Of a stretch of DNA of 64,000 bases, positions 33,111-42,949 are shown piece by piece. The stretch spans positions 54,740,404-54,804,403 of the forward strand of contig OU342633.1 in the NCBI GenBank assembly GCA_910589415.1, given 5' to 3'. Source of the DNA: Malachius bipustulatus. Lineage: Eukaryota; Arthropoda; Insecta; Coleoptera; Melyridae. Position 1 is the first letter of the stretch, and each line of letters starts with the position of its first letter. A program made the position numbers and the translations under genes. Below the pieces are notes generated by a model. The model ran no database searches and was not told where the DNA came from. It worked only from the letters and a program-made list of their open reading frames with translations.

Positions 33111-36100
33111 ATGTCCAACACTTTGGTCGGAGCAAACGCTTCTGTTTCGAAGTTTTTGACTCGTTTGAACTCGATTCTGACAGTAGTTTCAGCACCCATT
33201 GATGAAAAGTCGCGTTTTATTGTCCTGGCTGCATGCGACAGCGCTTCAGATTTGTACAATCAGGTGCAGGAGGTTGATAGAAATATCCTGATTACGGTTG
33301 AGTCGGCAGATAAGAGTGCTTTGGTCGTAGATGTGTCATCGGAGATTTGGAAATCATACTCGGGACTACTTATCGAAGTTGATTCGGTTTATTTTCAGAT
33401 TAGAGCGGTTCAATTGTCGTTGGAATCGACTCAGGATACGGTGGTGAAATCACGTCATGGTTCGAGTGAATCGTTAAATAGTCGACAGTCTGGTGCTCCC
33501 GCGCTACCCCCCTCTGCAAGTTCACATGTGAAATTGCCTCGTATCGGTATACCTACTTTTGATGGTTCGTTGAGGATGTGGTCGGTTTATTATGATTTGT
33601 TTAGGACTTTGATTCATTCGAATGATTCGTTAGCTCCAATTGAGAAGTTCCAGTATTTAGTTTCGACTTTGTCAAAGGAACCTCTTACCCTTGTCAAACA
33701 TTTACCACTGACAGATGACAATTATGTGATAGCTTTCGATACTCTTGTCCAAAGGTATCAGAATGAGCGAGTACTTGCGACGTGTTATTGGCAGGCGATT
33801 TGTAATGCTCCCAAAATAACGGATTCTGATTCCTCACAATCGCTTCGTGAATTGTTGAATACCTTTTCAGAAAATATTACAGCTTTGGGTCAGGTCTCAG
33901 GCGTCTCTCTCTGGGATTTCACTTTGTTCAACTGGTTGCTACAGAAATTGGATAACGCTACTCGAAAGCGTTTCGAACTCCAATTTGCATCTGAAGAGTT
34001 TCCATCATATCAGGATTTGCACAAGTTTTTGTCGTCACAGTGTCGTGCATTAGAATCATCTTTGGGGAATGACCTATCTCCGTCTGCAGTCGTTGGTAAG
34101 CGGAGTAGCGTCAAGTCTGGTGGAAAAGTGGAATCGAGGAATTCACATGCATTTTTGTCAACGTCGAGTGCGTCTTCATCGAAGCAGTCGTGCTTCCATT
34201 GTAATGGAGAACACCCGATCTCGAATTGTCGTTCTTTTTTGAAGTTGGACCCGCGCAAGCGTTTTGAGGCTGTGAAGGCGGCGCGCTTGTGCCTAAATTG
34301 TTTTGGCCCTTCACACTTGGTGAAGCAGTGCCCCTCTTCTCATTCGTGTAAGGAGTGTGCAGGTCGGCACCACTCTTTATTACATTTCGTTAAACTTAGT
34401 AATTCGGATGGAGCAGCTTCTCATCGAGTTGAGCCGCCTCCAGTCGCATCCACGGTTGCCATGTCTTCTCTCCCATCCTTTCAGGATGTTCGTTCTCGTT
34501 CTCGTAGCAATACTACGGTTCTTTTAGCAACCGCATGTATTGAAGTTCAAGACAAGTGGGGCAACTATCAAGTGGTTCGTTCTTTAATTGACTCTGGCAG
34601 TCAGTCGTCTTTTATTACTGATCGGTGCCGCAAGCGTTTGGGCTTGCACTTGAATCGATCATCAACACCTATTTCTTGTTTGGGTCACGTGACCTTGGGA
34701 TCGGCCCAGGGATCATCTGATTGCATTATTCGTCCCGTTGGGGTACCATCACCTACTTTTAAAGTAAGTACTTTGGTCTTGCCCAATATTTGTGGAAAAC
34801 TTCCCAGTGTTGACATTTCGCCATCGAAGGCGCTTGATAATTTGAAGTTAGCGGATCCTAATTGGTACACGCCTGGTTCTGTCGATGTTTTGCTAGGAGC
34901 TGACATCTTTCCCAATATTGTTCATGGTGGTTATTTGTCGGGCAGTGATAACTGTCCAGCCGCAATGAACACGACGTTTGGTTGGGTTCTTTTGGGAACC
35001 ATTTCGTCGAAGGTTGCGGGCGAGGTTCAAGCTTGTTTTGCGTCGGTAGATTCGACCCTTGAAGAGACTCTTAAGGCTTTTTGGAGAGTTGAGGAGGTGC
35101 CTTCAGTTGAGGTTTGCTCTAATGAGGAACAAGAGGCTGAGTCGTTGTTCGTTGAGTCTCATTATCGAGAAGAATCAGGTCGTTTTGGGGTATTGTTGCC
35201 ATTTAAGGATAGCAAAGAGTTGCCTATCTTTAATGATTCGTTGAATGTCGCAGATCGTCGTTTGCTCGCTTTGGAGAGACGATTGTCGAGGTTGCCTCAC
35301 ATTAGAGACATGTATGTAGAGTTTATGAAAGATTATTTGGAGGCTGGGCACATGTCGTTGGTGCCATTGGAGTCGGAATCTGCAAACTCTTATTACATTC
35401 CGCATCATTGCGTTTTTAAAGACCCTGGTGTTTCGATGTCTTCTGATGTGTCTTCGCTCGCCCCAGTATCGTCGAAAATTCGTGTCGTGTTCGACGCCTC
35501 GGCCAAAGCATCGAACAATCTTTCGTTAAATGATACCTTGTTGATTGGTCCGAAGTTGCAAAATGACATCACTAGTGTTTTGCTTCGTTTTCGAGAGAAC
35601 AAATTCGTGTTCACTTGTGACATTAGGCAGATGTATCGGCAAATTTTAGTTGGAGATTCACATCGACAGTATCAATTAATTCGTTGGCGTTTTTCAGAAA
35701 AGGATCCTATTCGAAGTTACAAATTGAACACTGTAACTTATGGTGTTTCGTCCTCGCCATATTTGGCCATTAGGTGCTTGTTACAATTAGCTCAAGAAAA
35801 TTCTGAGAAGTTTCCTCTCGCTTCGAAAGCCATTCGTCTCGGGCTTTATGTCGATGATTTTGCCATTGGGGCAAATCAAATCGAGGAAACCTTGGAGTTG
35901 AGAAATCAGCTCATTTCGCTATTGCAATTGGGACAATTTGAGTTGCGGAAATGGTCTGCTAACAATCCACAATTGCTCCAGGATCTGCCGGTTGAACATT
36001 GTCAACAGCAGTCATCCAACTTTGATTCGGAATCGGACTTTTCCGGGAAAATTCTCGGTCTTCAGTGGCACTCGGCTACTGAATCATTTTCGTTCTTGGT

Positions 36101-37181
36101 TAAGTCTATAGATTCACCTTGTACTAAGAGTAGCATTCTCTCGGACGTCGCGTCTCGGGGCTTGTTACCAGAGGAGTTAGTCGGGGCTTCCGCATGGTGG
36201 GCGGGGCCTGAATTCCTCAGATTGCCGCTGGAATCTTGGCCAGCACTCTTTCCCATTGCTCCCACTTCTGATGTTGAACTGGAGAAAAGGAATATTGTTT
36301 TGTTCGCTACGATAGAGATTTCGGATGTCGATGTTTTGTTGAAAAGATTTTCTTCTTTGAGGAAAATTCAGGGTATTATCGCTCGTTGTTTTCGTTTCAC
36401 TAACAATTGTCGTGCTGTCAATGGGACCACTGGTGCATTGAGTGTCTCTGAGTTGCATGCTGCTCTCATGCACATTGTTAGAATTGTTCAATCTTCGGTC
36501 TTCTCTTCGGAATTGGAGAAAATTCGCTCTGGTAAACCATGTGCCAAGTACTTGCAGTCATTGTCGCCCTTTATTGATGATTTCGGTATTTTGCGAGTCG
36601 GGGGTCGACTGTTGCATTCGGGTTTAGCATTCGACGCTAAATATCCCGCATTGTTGCCAGGAAGGCATAGGTTGGTTGAACTTTTGATTGATCAGATACA
36701 TCGAGGTTATTTGCACCCAGGAGTGAACACTACTCATTATCTCCTTCAACAAAACTTTTGGATCCTGTCTGCTCGTAGGGTCATTCGTAGTTATTTGTCG
36801 AAATGCAATCGTTGCTTTCGCACTCGTCCCCTCTCGTTGGAGCCTCCCATGGGGAATTTACCTGTCGCTCGTGTCTCCCAATTGAAGCCTTTTAGTTGTG
36901 TCGGGGTCGATTATGGGGGACCCTTTCCTATTGTCTTGTCGAGGTATAGGGGTGTCAAAACTTCTAAAGCCTATTTATGTTTGTTCGTATGTTTCGCGAC
37001 TCGCGCGATTCATCTCGAGATCGCTTCTGATTTATCGTCAGAGACTTTCCTAGCAGCTCTAGGAAGAATTGTTTCTTTGCACCCTGATGCGGATGGTGTC
37101 GCCAGGGTTGCCTCGGTTCGTACGACCAAAGGTCTTCGTAAACGACCTCTGGTCAAACTTTGCCCGTTACCTAACCAGTAA
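33111..37181 (+). CDS. BEL/Pao Gag-Pol polyprotein, with in-frame deletions
   Basis: The frame runs 1,356 codons from the ATG at 33111 (AAAATGTC context). Open codons upstream start from TTG and were not used. In order: a Gag-like region with the P-x-F-D-G-x-x-x-x-W segment (about residue 150); three cysteine/histidine knuckles (CFHC at about 361, CLNC at about 394, then CKEC); an aspartic protease with DSGSQSSF at 494; reverse transcriptase with YVDDF at 913-917; and an integrase zinc domain (H-x4-H at about 1197, C-x2-C at about 1232). Two joins look like deletions. The sequence passes from SSILSDVA straight to SRGLLPEEL, which removes the connection and most of RNase H. It also passes from LAALGRIVS to LHPDADGV, which removes the second and third acidic residues of the integrase core. 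The frame survives both. Intact BEL/Pao polyproteins are usually about 1,700-1,800 residues. Confidence 0.93.
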   Translation: MSNTLVGANASVSKFLTRLNSILTVVSAPIDEKSRFIVLAACDSASDLYNQVQEVDRNILITVESADKSALVVDVSSEIWKSYSGLLIEVDSVYFQIRAVQLSLESTQDTVVKSRHGSSESLNSRQSGAPALPPSASSHVKLPRIGIPTFDGSLRMWSVYYDLFRTLIHSNDSLAPIEKFQYLVSTLSKEPLTLVKHLPLTDDNYVIAFDTLVQRYQNERVLATCYWQAICNAPKITDSDSSQSLRELLNTFSENITALGQVSGVSLWDFTLFNWLLQKLDNATRKRFELQFASEEFPSYQDLHKFLSSQCRALESSLGNDLSPSAVVGKRSSVKSGGKVESRNSHAFLSTSSASSSKQSCFHCNGEHPISNCRSFLKLDPRKRFEAVKAARLCLNCFGPSHLVKQCPSSHSCKECAGRHHSLLHFVKLSNSDGAASHRVEPPPVASTVAMSSLPSFQDVRSRSRSNTTVLLATACIEVQDKWGNYQVVRSLIDSGSQSSFITDRCRKRLGLHLNRSSTPISCLGHVTLGSAQGSSDCIIRPVGVPSPTFKVSTLVLPNICGKLPSVDISPSKALDNLKLADPNWYTPGSVDVLLGADIFPNIVHGGYLSGSDNCPAAMNTTFGWVLLGTISSKVAGEVQACFASVDSTLEETLKAFWRVEEVPSVEVCSNEEQEAESLFVESHYREESGRFGVLLPFKDSKELPIFNDSLNVADRRLLALERRLSRLPHIRDMYVEFMKDYLEAGHMSLVPLESESANSYYIPHHCVFKDPGVSMSSDVSSLAPVSSKIRVVFDASAKASNNLSLNDTLLIGPKLQNDITSVLLRFRENKFVFTCDIRQMYRQILVGDSHRQYQLIRWRFSEKDPIRSYKLNTVTYGVSSSPYLAIRCLLQLAQENSEKFPLASKAIRLGLYVDDFAIGANQIEETLELRNQLISLLQLGQFELRKWSANNPQLLQDLPVEHCQQQSSNFDSESDFSGKILGLQWHSATESFSFLVKSIDSPCTKSSILSDVASRGLLPEELVGASAWWAGPEFLRLPLESWPALFPIAPTSDVELEKRNIVLFATIEISDVDVLLKRFSSLRKIQGIIARCFRFTNNCRAVNGTTGALSVSELHAALMHIVRIVQSSVFSSELEKIRSGKPCAKYLQSLSPFIDDFGILRVGGRLLHSGLAFDAKYPALLPGRHRLVELLIDQIHRGYLHPGVNTTHYLLQQNFWILSARRVIRSYLSKCNRCFRTRPLSLEPPMGNLPVARVSQLKPFSCVGVDYGGPFPIVLSRYRGVKTSKAYLCLFVCFATRAIHLEIASDLSSETFLAALGRIVSLHPDADGVARVASVRTTKGLRKRPLVKLCPLPNQ

Positions 37182-37309
37182 CGGACTCAGGGAATTTCGT
37201 CCCTGACTTGTCGTTTCGTTTCGTTTCGTTTTTGTTATTGTCGTTAGTTTCGTTTTCGTTAGTTTCGCTTTTGGTTCAATTTTCTGATAGCGGAAAATTC
37301 CTCCGGTAA

Positions 37310-37324
37310 TTTTGGTGGGCGGTA
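37310..37324 (+). other. Polypurine-tract region of the BEL/Pao element
   Basis: The stretch TTTTGGTGGGCGGTA lies immediately before the 3' LTR start. Its G-rich core is where plus-strand DNA synthesis would be primed. The exact limits cannot be seen. Confidence 0.6.
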
Positions 37325-37895
37325 TGTTACGTCCTTGGTGAATAATCGATTCGTATTCTCTAAGACACCACCGTTTCCTACCCCTTCCTATCCCTTTACA
37401 CATCGGGACGAAGGAAAAAGGACACCTGACCGGACAGGACCACACATAGAGAGAAGAGTCGAGGTTTAACATCGAGAGAGAAAAGAACTCGACAGAGTGC
37501 CGTTCGTACCAGACTCGTCGATGCTGGTGTTACGGAAACGGGATACCTAGTTCTTTAATTAAATAAGGAAGCGGTATAAAGTAGTGGAACAATCGTGGGT
37601 ACCTACATAGTGAAGCAGAGTGAACAATAATAATAGTTACAACATCTCGCAAATTAAAACAAGTGCCCCTTTAGTCGGACAAGACACAAGGTCAGTAATT
37701 TCGATAATAATTATTAATAATTGTGTTCCTGTCAATCATTGGCAATTACAGCCTGGTCCTTCCCTAAATTTTGATCCTGTCATCCGTGGCGATTCGGTAT
37801 TACTATCGCGGCATCGAGCCGCATTAATTTAGCCCCCTTTCAGGATCGAATCGCGTCGTTAATATTTCGTGTTGCTCTTTGACGCGGAGTTAACA
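37325..37895 (+). repeat. 3' LTR of the BEL/Pao element
   Basis: 571 bp, identical by eye to 31801-32371. It is followed directly by the target duplication GATTT at 37896-37900. Confidence 0.93.
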
Positions 37896-37900
37896 GATTT

Positions 37901-38639
37901 GAATCGCTGACTCCAGTTCACTCTCCGAACTTGTACTACTTAATGCCATCTTGGACCTTTTCAGCCTGTATTTTTCAAGTTTCAGTGGATTACAATTAAT
38001 AAGTTATATCATTTAAAGCTACGATATCATATTGCGATACTTACCAAAAGATAATTTCTTCGGCAGCTTCCAAATATATCACACGACACGTTAATAATCG
38101 AGGTAATAATATACACACACAATTTTTTTACATATTTACACAATTTTCATTATAGTCAATCAAAATCAAAAAGAACATTTGCCTATTCCACTGTAAAAAT
38201 ATAAGTCATAGGTACCAGCTATATTTTATTCACTAGAAGGTGCACTTCTAAACACGTTTCACGCAAGACTGTGAAAATGAAAATTGTAAAATTGGCAGAA
38301 AGCAGAACGGCACCAAGAAGCAGTTCCAAGAAAAAGGAGTTAGTACCTACCTACCTGCAGTATGAATTTTATAGTATTTGCAGACGAAAATGTAGGTGGC
38401 TAACTATGAGCCTCTTTAAAGCTCTATAAAGTTATATTACACCCATAAAAATTTACATTATTAGCAGGTGACATTTTTACCTGGTTGGTTGAAACGATTG
38501 TATTGTAAAGTGTAAGAACATTCAAAACTTTTCGCCTTCCGCTAAAATTTGTAGGTATGGACCTGCTAGGTACTTGGGGAAGATAAAATTTAGTTTAGGT
38601 GTGTAAATAATAATACTGCTTGACATACCTAATAATACT
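37901..38639. other. Spacer of the inverted-arm structure, interrupted by BEL/Pao
   Basis: About 740 bp remain to the right of the BEL/Pao element and about 63 bp (31734-31795) to its left. On the minus strand an ATG at 37949-37947 opens 18 codons (MALSSTSSESELESAIQI) that run exactly to the insertion point. On the other side of the element the frame continues for 10 codons (SMRKTRTCWF) before a stop. The Ser/Glu-rich start followed by a basic, Trp-containing stretch faintly resembles the N-terminus of PIF/Harbinger-type transposases. It is too short to be sure. Nothing else is recognisable. Confidence 0.35.
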
Positions 38640-39601
38640 ACTTAAACAAAAAATGTAAAATATCTAAAATGAGTTCATGATTACGTTATTTTTTTATCTT
38701 GGAGGTTTGTTTATATTGTTCCTATTTTTGCAAGAAATATTTACGAGGTAGGTTGGTAGGTAGGTAGGTATTTAGGTGTGTAAATAATAATACATACTGC
38801 AATATCTGGTCATGCACATGCAGGAATTCCTTAAATAATTAAAAAATCAGGGATAACTTTATTGGCATACCTACTTTGCATTTTGTATTTGTATTATACA
38901 TTGTTGACTTTTATAATTATTATTAAAATTAATATCTAATAAATAGTATCCTATTATAGCGGGCGTTTGATTTAAATTCTCGGCATGCAGACCGCTGAAC
39001 CAAGGGTGAGGGGCATAGAGAAGCAAGAGAGGGTGATCGACGTTTCCCTACGTTTGATGCGGTAGCTGCAATTCACATTTTAGCATCGTTTAACATTTAT
39101 ATTTATTGCTAGTTTATTATTAAAGATAAAAATATAAAAATGACACCGTGGAAATCAGAAATGATCAGGGAATAATTTTTAAAGATATGCTATTTTCGAT
39201 TAAGAGCTTCGTTTTTGAGATAACCGTTGTTAAGTGGAAAAAAGTAGTCCGAGCAGGCAGTTTTTGACGTAAACCGAAGCGAGATATCGCTGTTTAAAGT
39301 TACGATGGGCCCATTTGCGCAATGCTTTTCTAAAACGGTTTTGATTTTTTCCTAACTTAACCATCACAGATAACATTTTGAAAAATTGGCACGACAAAGT
39401 TGCACTAATGAACTACCACATCCTGTAAAAAAAGTCGAAAATTTTGAATAGTGCCTTTTTGCACAGGACGATTTTTTGACGACTTCGGATTTGAGTTATT
39501 TAGGCCATAAACTATGATTCCTGAAAATTTCAGCCTTGTACACTAAAAGGCCCACAGGGTGACAACTTATTGCTAGATTGGCACTCTACTATATGTAGGT
39601 A
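38640..39601. repeat. Right arm of the ~960-bp inverted repeat
   Basis: Reverse complement of 30773-31733 with scattered substitutions and a few short indels. It includes the mirrored GGTA microsatellite at about 38745-38770. The outer tip GCACTCTACTA mirrors TAGTAGAGTGC. Confidence 0.88.
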
Positions 39602-39607
39602 TAAACA

Positions 39608-40245
39608 CACTTGAGCACGAACCCGAATGAGCACAGCCCGCAGAGAACGAACATTTTAGGTGTGGCCGGGAATCCGAATAGTCCCGAATGAAACTTAGGA
39701 GGCTGTTCGTCGAACGCGCTCAGACTGAGCCGAGCGCAGTCGGTATTATAGTGCTCAGTTTGGACGAGATTTTTTGGTTATCAGCTCCACTGCCGAGCAT
39801 TCAGATGAATTTTTATCATAAAAATTATAAAATAAGAAAATAAGTTTCGTTAATATTATTATTTGTTCTTGTTTGTCACGTTTTTACAAATAAAGTTGAG
39901 TAGACCCAAGAAATGTGCTTACAACTAATGGAAAAATATAAAGATAATGATATTTTGTGAAATCCTCGCCACTCGAACTATTTGTAACAACACTAAGAAA
40001 TAAGATGGTTGGCGTGAAATAGCTGCAGATTACAACATAAACCAAAAAGAATTAAGTAAAAGGGAAGTGAAGTTTCCCCAGGAGTTATTTTTTAAGTCAA
40101 TCTCCCATCGCGCTGTTTCGTTCGAACAACTGGATCAGTTCCGAGCCGAATGATCATTCTCGGCTCGCTTAAAAACATGAGCACCTCGAATGAACGGCTC
40201 AGCTCGTTCGGGGCGCTCATTCGAAGATGCATGCTCAAGTGTGTA
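39608..40245. mobile_element. Putative TIR element just 3' of LRR copy F
   Basis: ACACACTTGAGCACGAACCC on the left pairs imperfectly with the complement of the right end (TGCTCAAGTGTGT at about 40232-40244), and both lead into GAATGAGC/GCTCATTC. GC-rich GAACGAGC-type words repeat inside. There is no coding frame. The right end lies only about 33 bp past the stop of copy F, so the native 3' end of that gene has been displaced. Confidence 0.5.
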
Positions 40246-40277
40246 TGCAGCTTTAGAAGTTAATATTTTATATAAAA

Positions 40278-41288
40278 TTAGTTTATAGTTTTATTTGAAC
40301 ATTTAGTTTCCATCGCTCGGTTAAAATCACTTATATATATATTATTTTGACCACCTATTTCTTTCAAGCGATCAATGCAATCACAGTTCATAGGATTACC
40401 AGCAAAACTAGTTATATTAAAATGTTCTGTAAGGACTTTGAAATCAGAATCTTCAAAACACTCAATACTATTGTTATCAAATATAAAATAGTTTGTGTAT
40501 ATCCCACCAAAGAAATCCTTTTCTATACTGCTAATTTGATTGTTATTTACAAAAACATAAAACATAACTTTTCTTATCGGATCCCAATTTGCTGGTGAGC
40601 CCATTTCATCATTTTTGCTCTCAGCTTCCATAATTTCCAACATACCCGCAAATCCTCTGCTGGGTAAATATTTTATTTTATTACCACTTAAAGATATCGC
40701 ATCTAGTTTGGGACTGTTTCGGAACCAGTTTGAATCCCAAGTTGAAATTTTGTTATCACCCAAGTTGATTAGATCAAGAAAAGGCATATTGTCGAACGCA
40801 CTGCTATCTATTTTCGATATTGAATTCTGAGCTAACGAAAGAGTACGAATGTTCAAGTTGTTGAATACTCCAGCCTTTACTTCTTCAATTTTATTCAAAC
40901 CCAAGACTACTGTCTCTATAGATGACGATCCGTTGAATACCCCTTTAATTAATTTTAATACATTTTTTATTATATCATTTGTCAGACTTTGTGACTTACC
41001 TGGTCTGATTTCCCTTATAGAATTATTCATCATATTTAGAGTTCTTACCATAGCCAAATCTCCAAAAGATCCTTCAAATAAAATTGGCACATTTTGTTCC
41101 CTAATATAAATTGACAAGCAATTTCTGGGAATAAAGTCCTTAATTTTTTCACCCTCTGCTATCGTTATCTCATCTTCTTCACCACATGCTTGAATTACTA
41201 CATTATGAAATGTGATGTCCTTTGATGTGATTTGGCTGACGAAAATTGTAAGCAAAATAAATTCCGAGAACTTCATTCTATACTGCAT
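40278..41288 (-). CDS. Secreted LRR protein, copy F, with a translatable intron
   Basis: Exons 41288-41000 and 40942-40278 (57-bp intron 40999-40943 with the same GTAAG donor, phase 1 and position as the paralogues) give 317 residues. It has a signal core FILLTIFV and N-cap cysteines QAC and PRNC. The LRRs include a fourth repeat with NSPKLDAISLSGNKI. The charged insert is MEAESKNDEMGSPANWDP, and the C-cap NPMNCDC with a terminal Cys in TKC. The intron happens to be 19 codons long without a stop, so unspliced RNA would encode 336 residues. The spliced form is preferred because the splice sites align exactly with the other five genes. TTGATAAG lies about 128 bp upstream. It is separated from the rest of the cluster by the mobile-element block at 29.8-40.2 kb. 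Confidence 0.88.
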   Translation of the reverse strand: MQYRMKFSEFILLTIFVSQITSKDITFHNVVIQACGEEDEITIAEGEKIKDFIPRNCLSIYIREQNVPILFEGSFGDLAMVRTLNMMNNSIREIRPGKSQSLTNDIIKNVLKLIKGVFNGSSSIETVVLGLNKIEEVKAGVFNNLNIRTLSLAQNSISKIDSSAFDNMPFLDLINLGDNKISTWDSNWFRNSPKLDAISLSGNKIKYLPSRGFAGMLEIMEAESKNDEMGSPANWDPIRKVMFYVFVNNNQISSIEKDFFGGIYTNYFIFDNNSIECFEDSDFKVLTEHFNITSFAGNPMNCDCIDRLKEIGGQNNIYISDFNRAMETKCSNKTIN

Positions 41289-41814
41289 TTTGTCTAATAA
41301 TAATTAAAATATGTAGTGGTAGAAAGCTTGCGGACAATTAATAATACGCTACTGAATGAAATTTTATTAATCCTCTTCATAAATATTCCAATCACAAAAG
41401 TTTAGAGTTTAATTTGATAAGTAATGTAGTTGTGATTTTCACTAGGTCTTGCATTCCCTATTTCTTGCATAGTTATCTATTATTTACAATAACCTTGCAA
41501 AATTATATTTGTAACCCGAACTTTTATGATGACGTTTATTATGATATGTTTCAATAACATGATAAAGTAAGCAAACTATACTATTTTCACGAAGTCTGAC
41601 AAAAGCAAGAATAATAATCGGTTGCTTACTTTTAATACCAATCCTACAATAATTTGAAATGAAGTATAGTTTAGGCCTAAAATAATTTGCCTAATCAGAT
41701 ATCATGTTAGCAGCATTTCACTTGTTTACCACGTCAAATTCATACATTATTTTTTATAAATTCACGGCGTCTTATTTTTGTTCAAATTTGTGTTTCAAAT
41801 TAATAAAATATAAA

Positions 41815-42420
41815 AACCTTCTTGCGCATCAATCACATAAATAGTGTACATTTATGCGTTGATTCAATTATGATGATCGCCATTTTAGAACTTGGGATGT
41901 TTAAATTTTTCACGGTCATATCATATTAGTAGGTATAAATGAGTTTGTTGTCCATTGTGAAAGTTTCATTTCAATTACTTCAAAAATTTACAAATAAATA
42001 AAATTCAATAATAAAAGAATTTTAGCAATTTTAATCGATTTTTTGTACTTACGCCAGTGTGTAGTCGAGTGACAAGAACGGGGTTTTTCTAATTTTGAAG
42101 GGACACTTGTAGAAGTCACGTGAATTTTAGGAATATTTTTGAGGAAATTTCAAAGTCCTCATAATTTCGCTCACTAATCTTGAAAGATAAATGAGGCTAT
42201 AGGTGCGTTTTGGAAATCGTAAAAACGAGTTTTTGAAAAATTAAATTAATATACTAATAAAATATAAATTAAATAAATAAAGTAAATACAAATAAATATA
42301 AATTCTACAGGATAGTGAGTTAAGATGCGGTGACAAATCTCTCCTTTATTAAAGTTGTATCTAGAAAAAATAAATTTTTTTCTTGAATCACCGTCGCTGT
42401 CTTTTAAAATTATTTTAAGT
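41815..42420. repeat. Degenerate copy of the 15.5-16.8 kb spacer repeat
   Basis: It opens with CTTGCGCATCAATC and a TAGTGTA-TTTATGCG block, also present at about 15575-15610. It continues with the CATATTAGTA...GTTTCATTTCAATTACTTCAAAAAT and ACGCCAGTG phrases of the repeats near 15.6-16.8 kb. It lies upstream of copy F, as its relatives lie upstream of copy B. Confidence 0.55.
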
Positions 42421-42424
42421 TATA

Positions 42425-42486
42425 CAGGGTGACCCAATATCGTTCTGTACGTCATGCAACTTTGTTTACTTAAATAGGACACCCTG
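42425..42486. mobile_element. 62-bp remnant of a CAGGGTG element
   Basis: TA|CAGGGTGACC on the left and GGACACCCTG|TA on the right enclose only about 40 bp. This is the smallest member of the TA-flanked group and probably an internally deleted one. Confidence 0.55.
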
Positions 42487-42949
42487 TATATTATTAAATT
42501 TTCAGATTTTCTGAGAAAATTTAGTAAAAGTGGTTGTTACAGTTGGAGCTTAAAATGAGTAACTTATGAGTTATAAATAAGTGAAAATCGAAATGTTCCA
42601 AATACAACTGTCCTATACTAACAAAATAGTACAAACTATCCTATGATGTAGATGAACATTTTATACAGAGTGATGAAAATTATCAGATTTTTCACCACCC
42701 CAGTATAAACATTTCAACTACATAATAGCATAATTATTGCCAATTTTGAAAATACGGCGAATGTATTTGATGATGTTTTATTTTTTATCGGAAAATTAAT
42801 TATTCTCTCTCTTCTTAAATTCTCTTCTTAAAGGGAGTAAATGTTATTCCCAGCAATATCAGACCAATATTCTGATAATAAGTGACACTTTGAAATCAGT
42901 AATTATCTGACAGATTTTTAATTACGTTTGTGCAGCCAAAATTATTAAT

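Larger units (their letters stand above)
31801..37895 (+). mobile_element. BEL/Pao LTR retrotransposon, recent, internally deleted
   Basis: A 6,095-bp element bounded by two 571-bp LTRs that look identical base for base (constant offset of 5,524 from start to end). Each LTR starts TGTTACG and ends GTTAACA. The 5-bp target duplication GATTT is perfect (31796-31800 and 37896-37900). A primer-binding site follows the 5' LTR and a purine-rich tract precedes the 3' LTR. One long frame encodes Gag-Pol with domains in BEL/Pao order. The frame is open, but RNase H and most of the integrase core are missing, so this copy should depend on proteins from intact relatives. Identical LTRs indicate recent insertion. 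It lies inside the inverted-arm structure 30773-39601. Confidence 0.95.

Noticed and set aside
30773..39601. Polinton/Maverick identity for the structure with long inverted arms
   Set aside because: No polymerase, integrase or capsid genes lie in the spacer apart from the nested BEL/Pao element, and no 6-bp target duplication is seen at the tips.
40278..41288. Copy F as a single-exon 336-residue gene
   Set aside because: The exact splice sites and phase of the five paralogues are present, so the uninterrupted frame is best explained by a chance stop-free intron.
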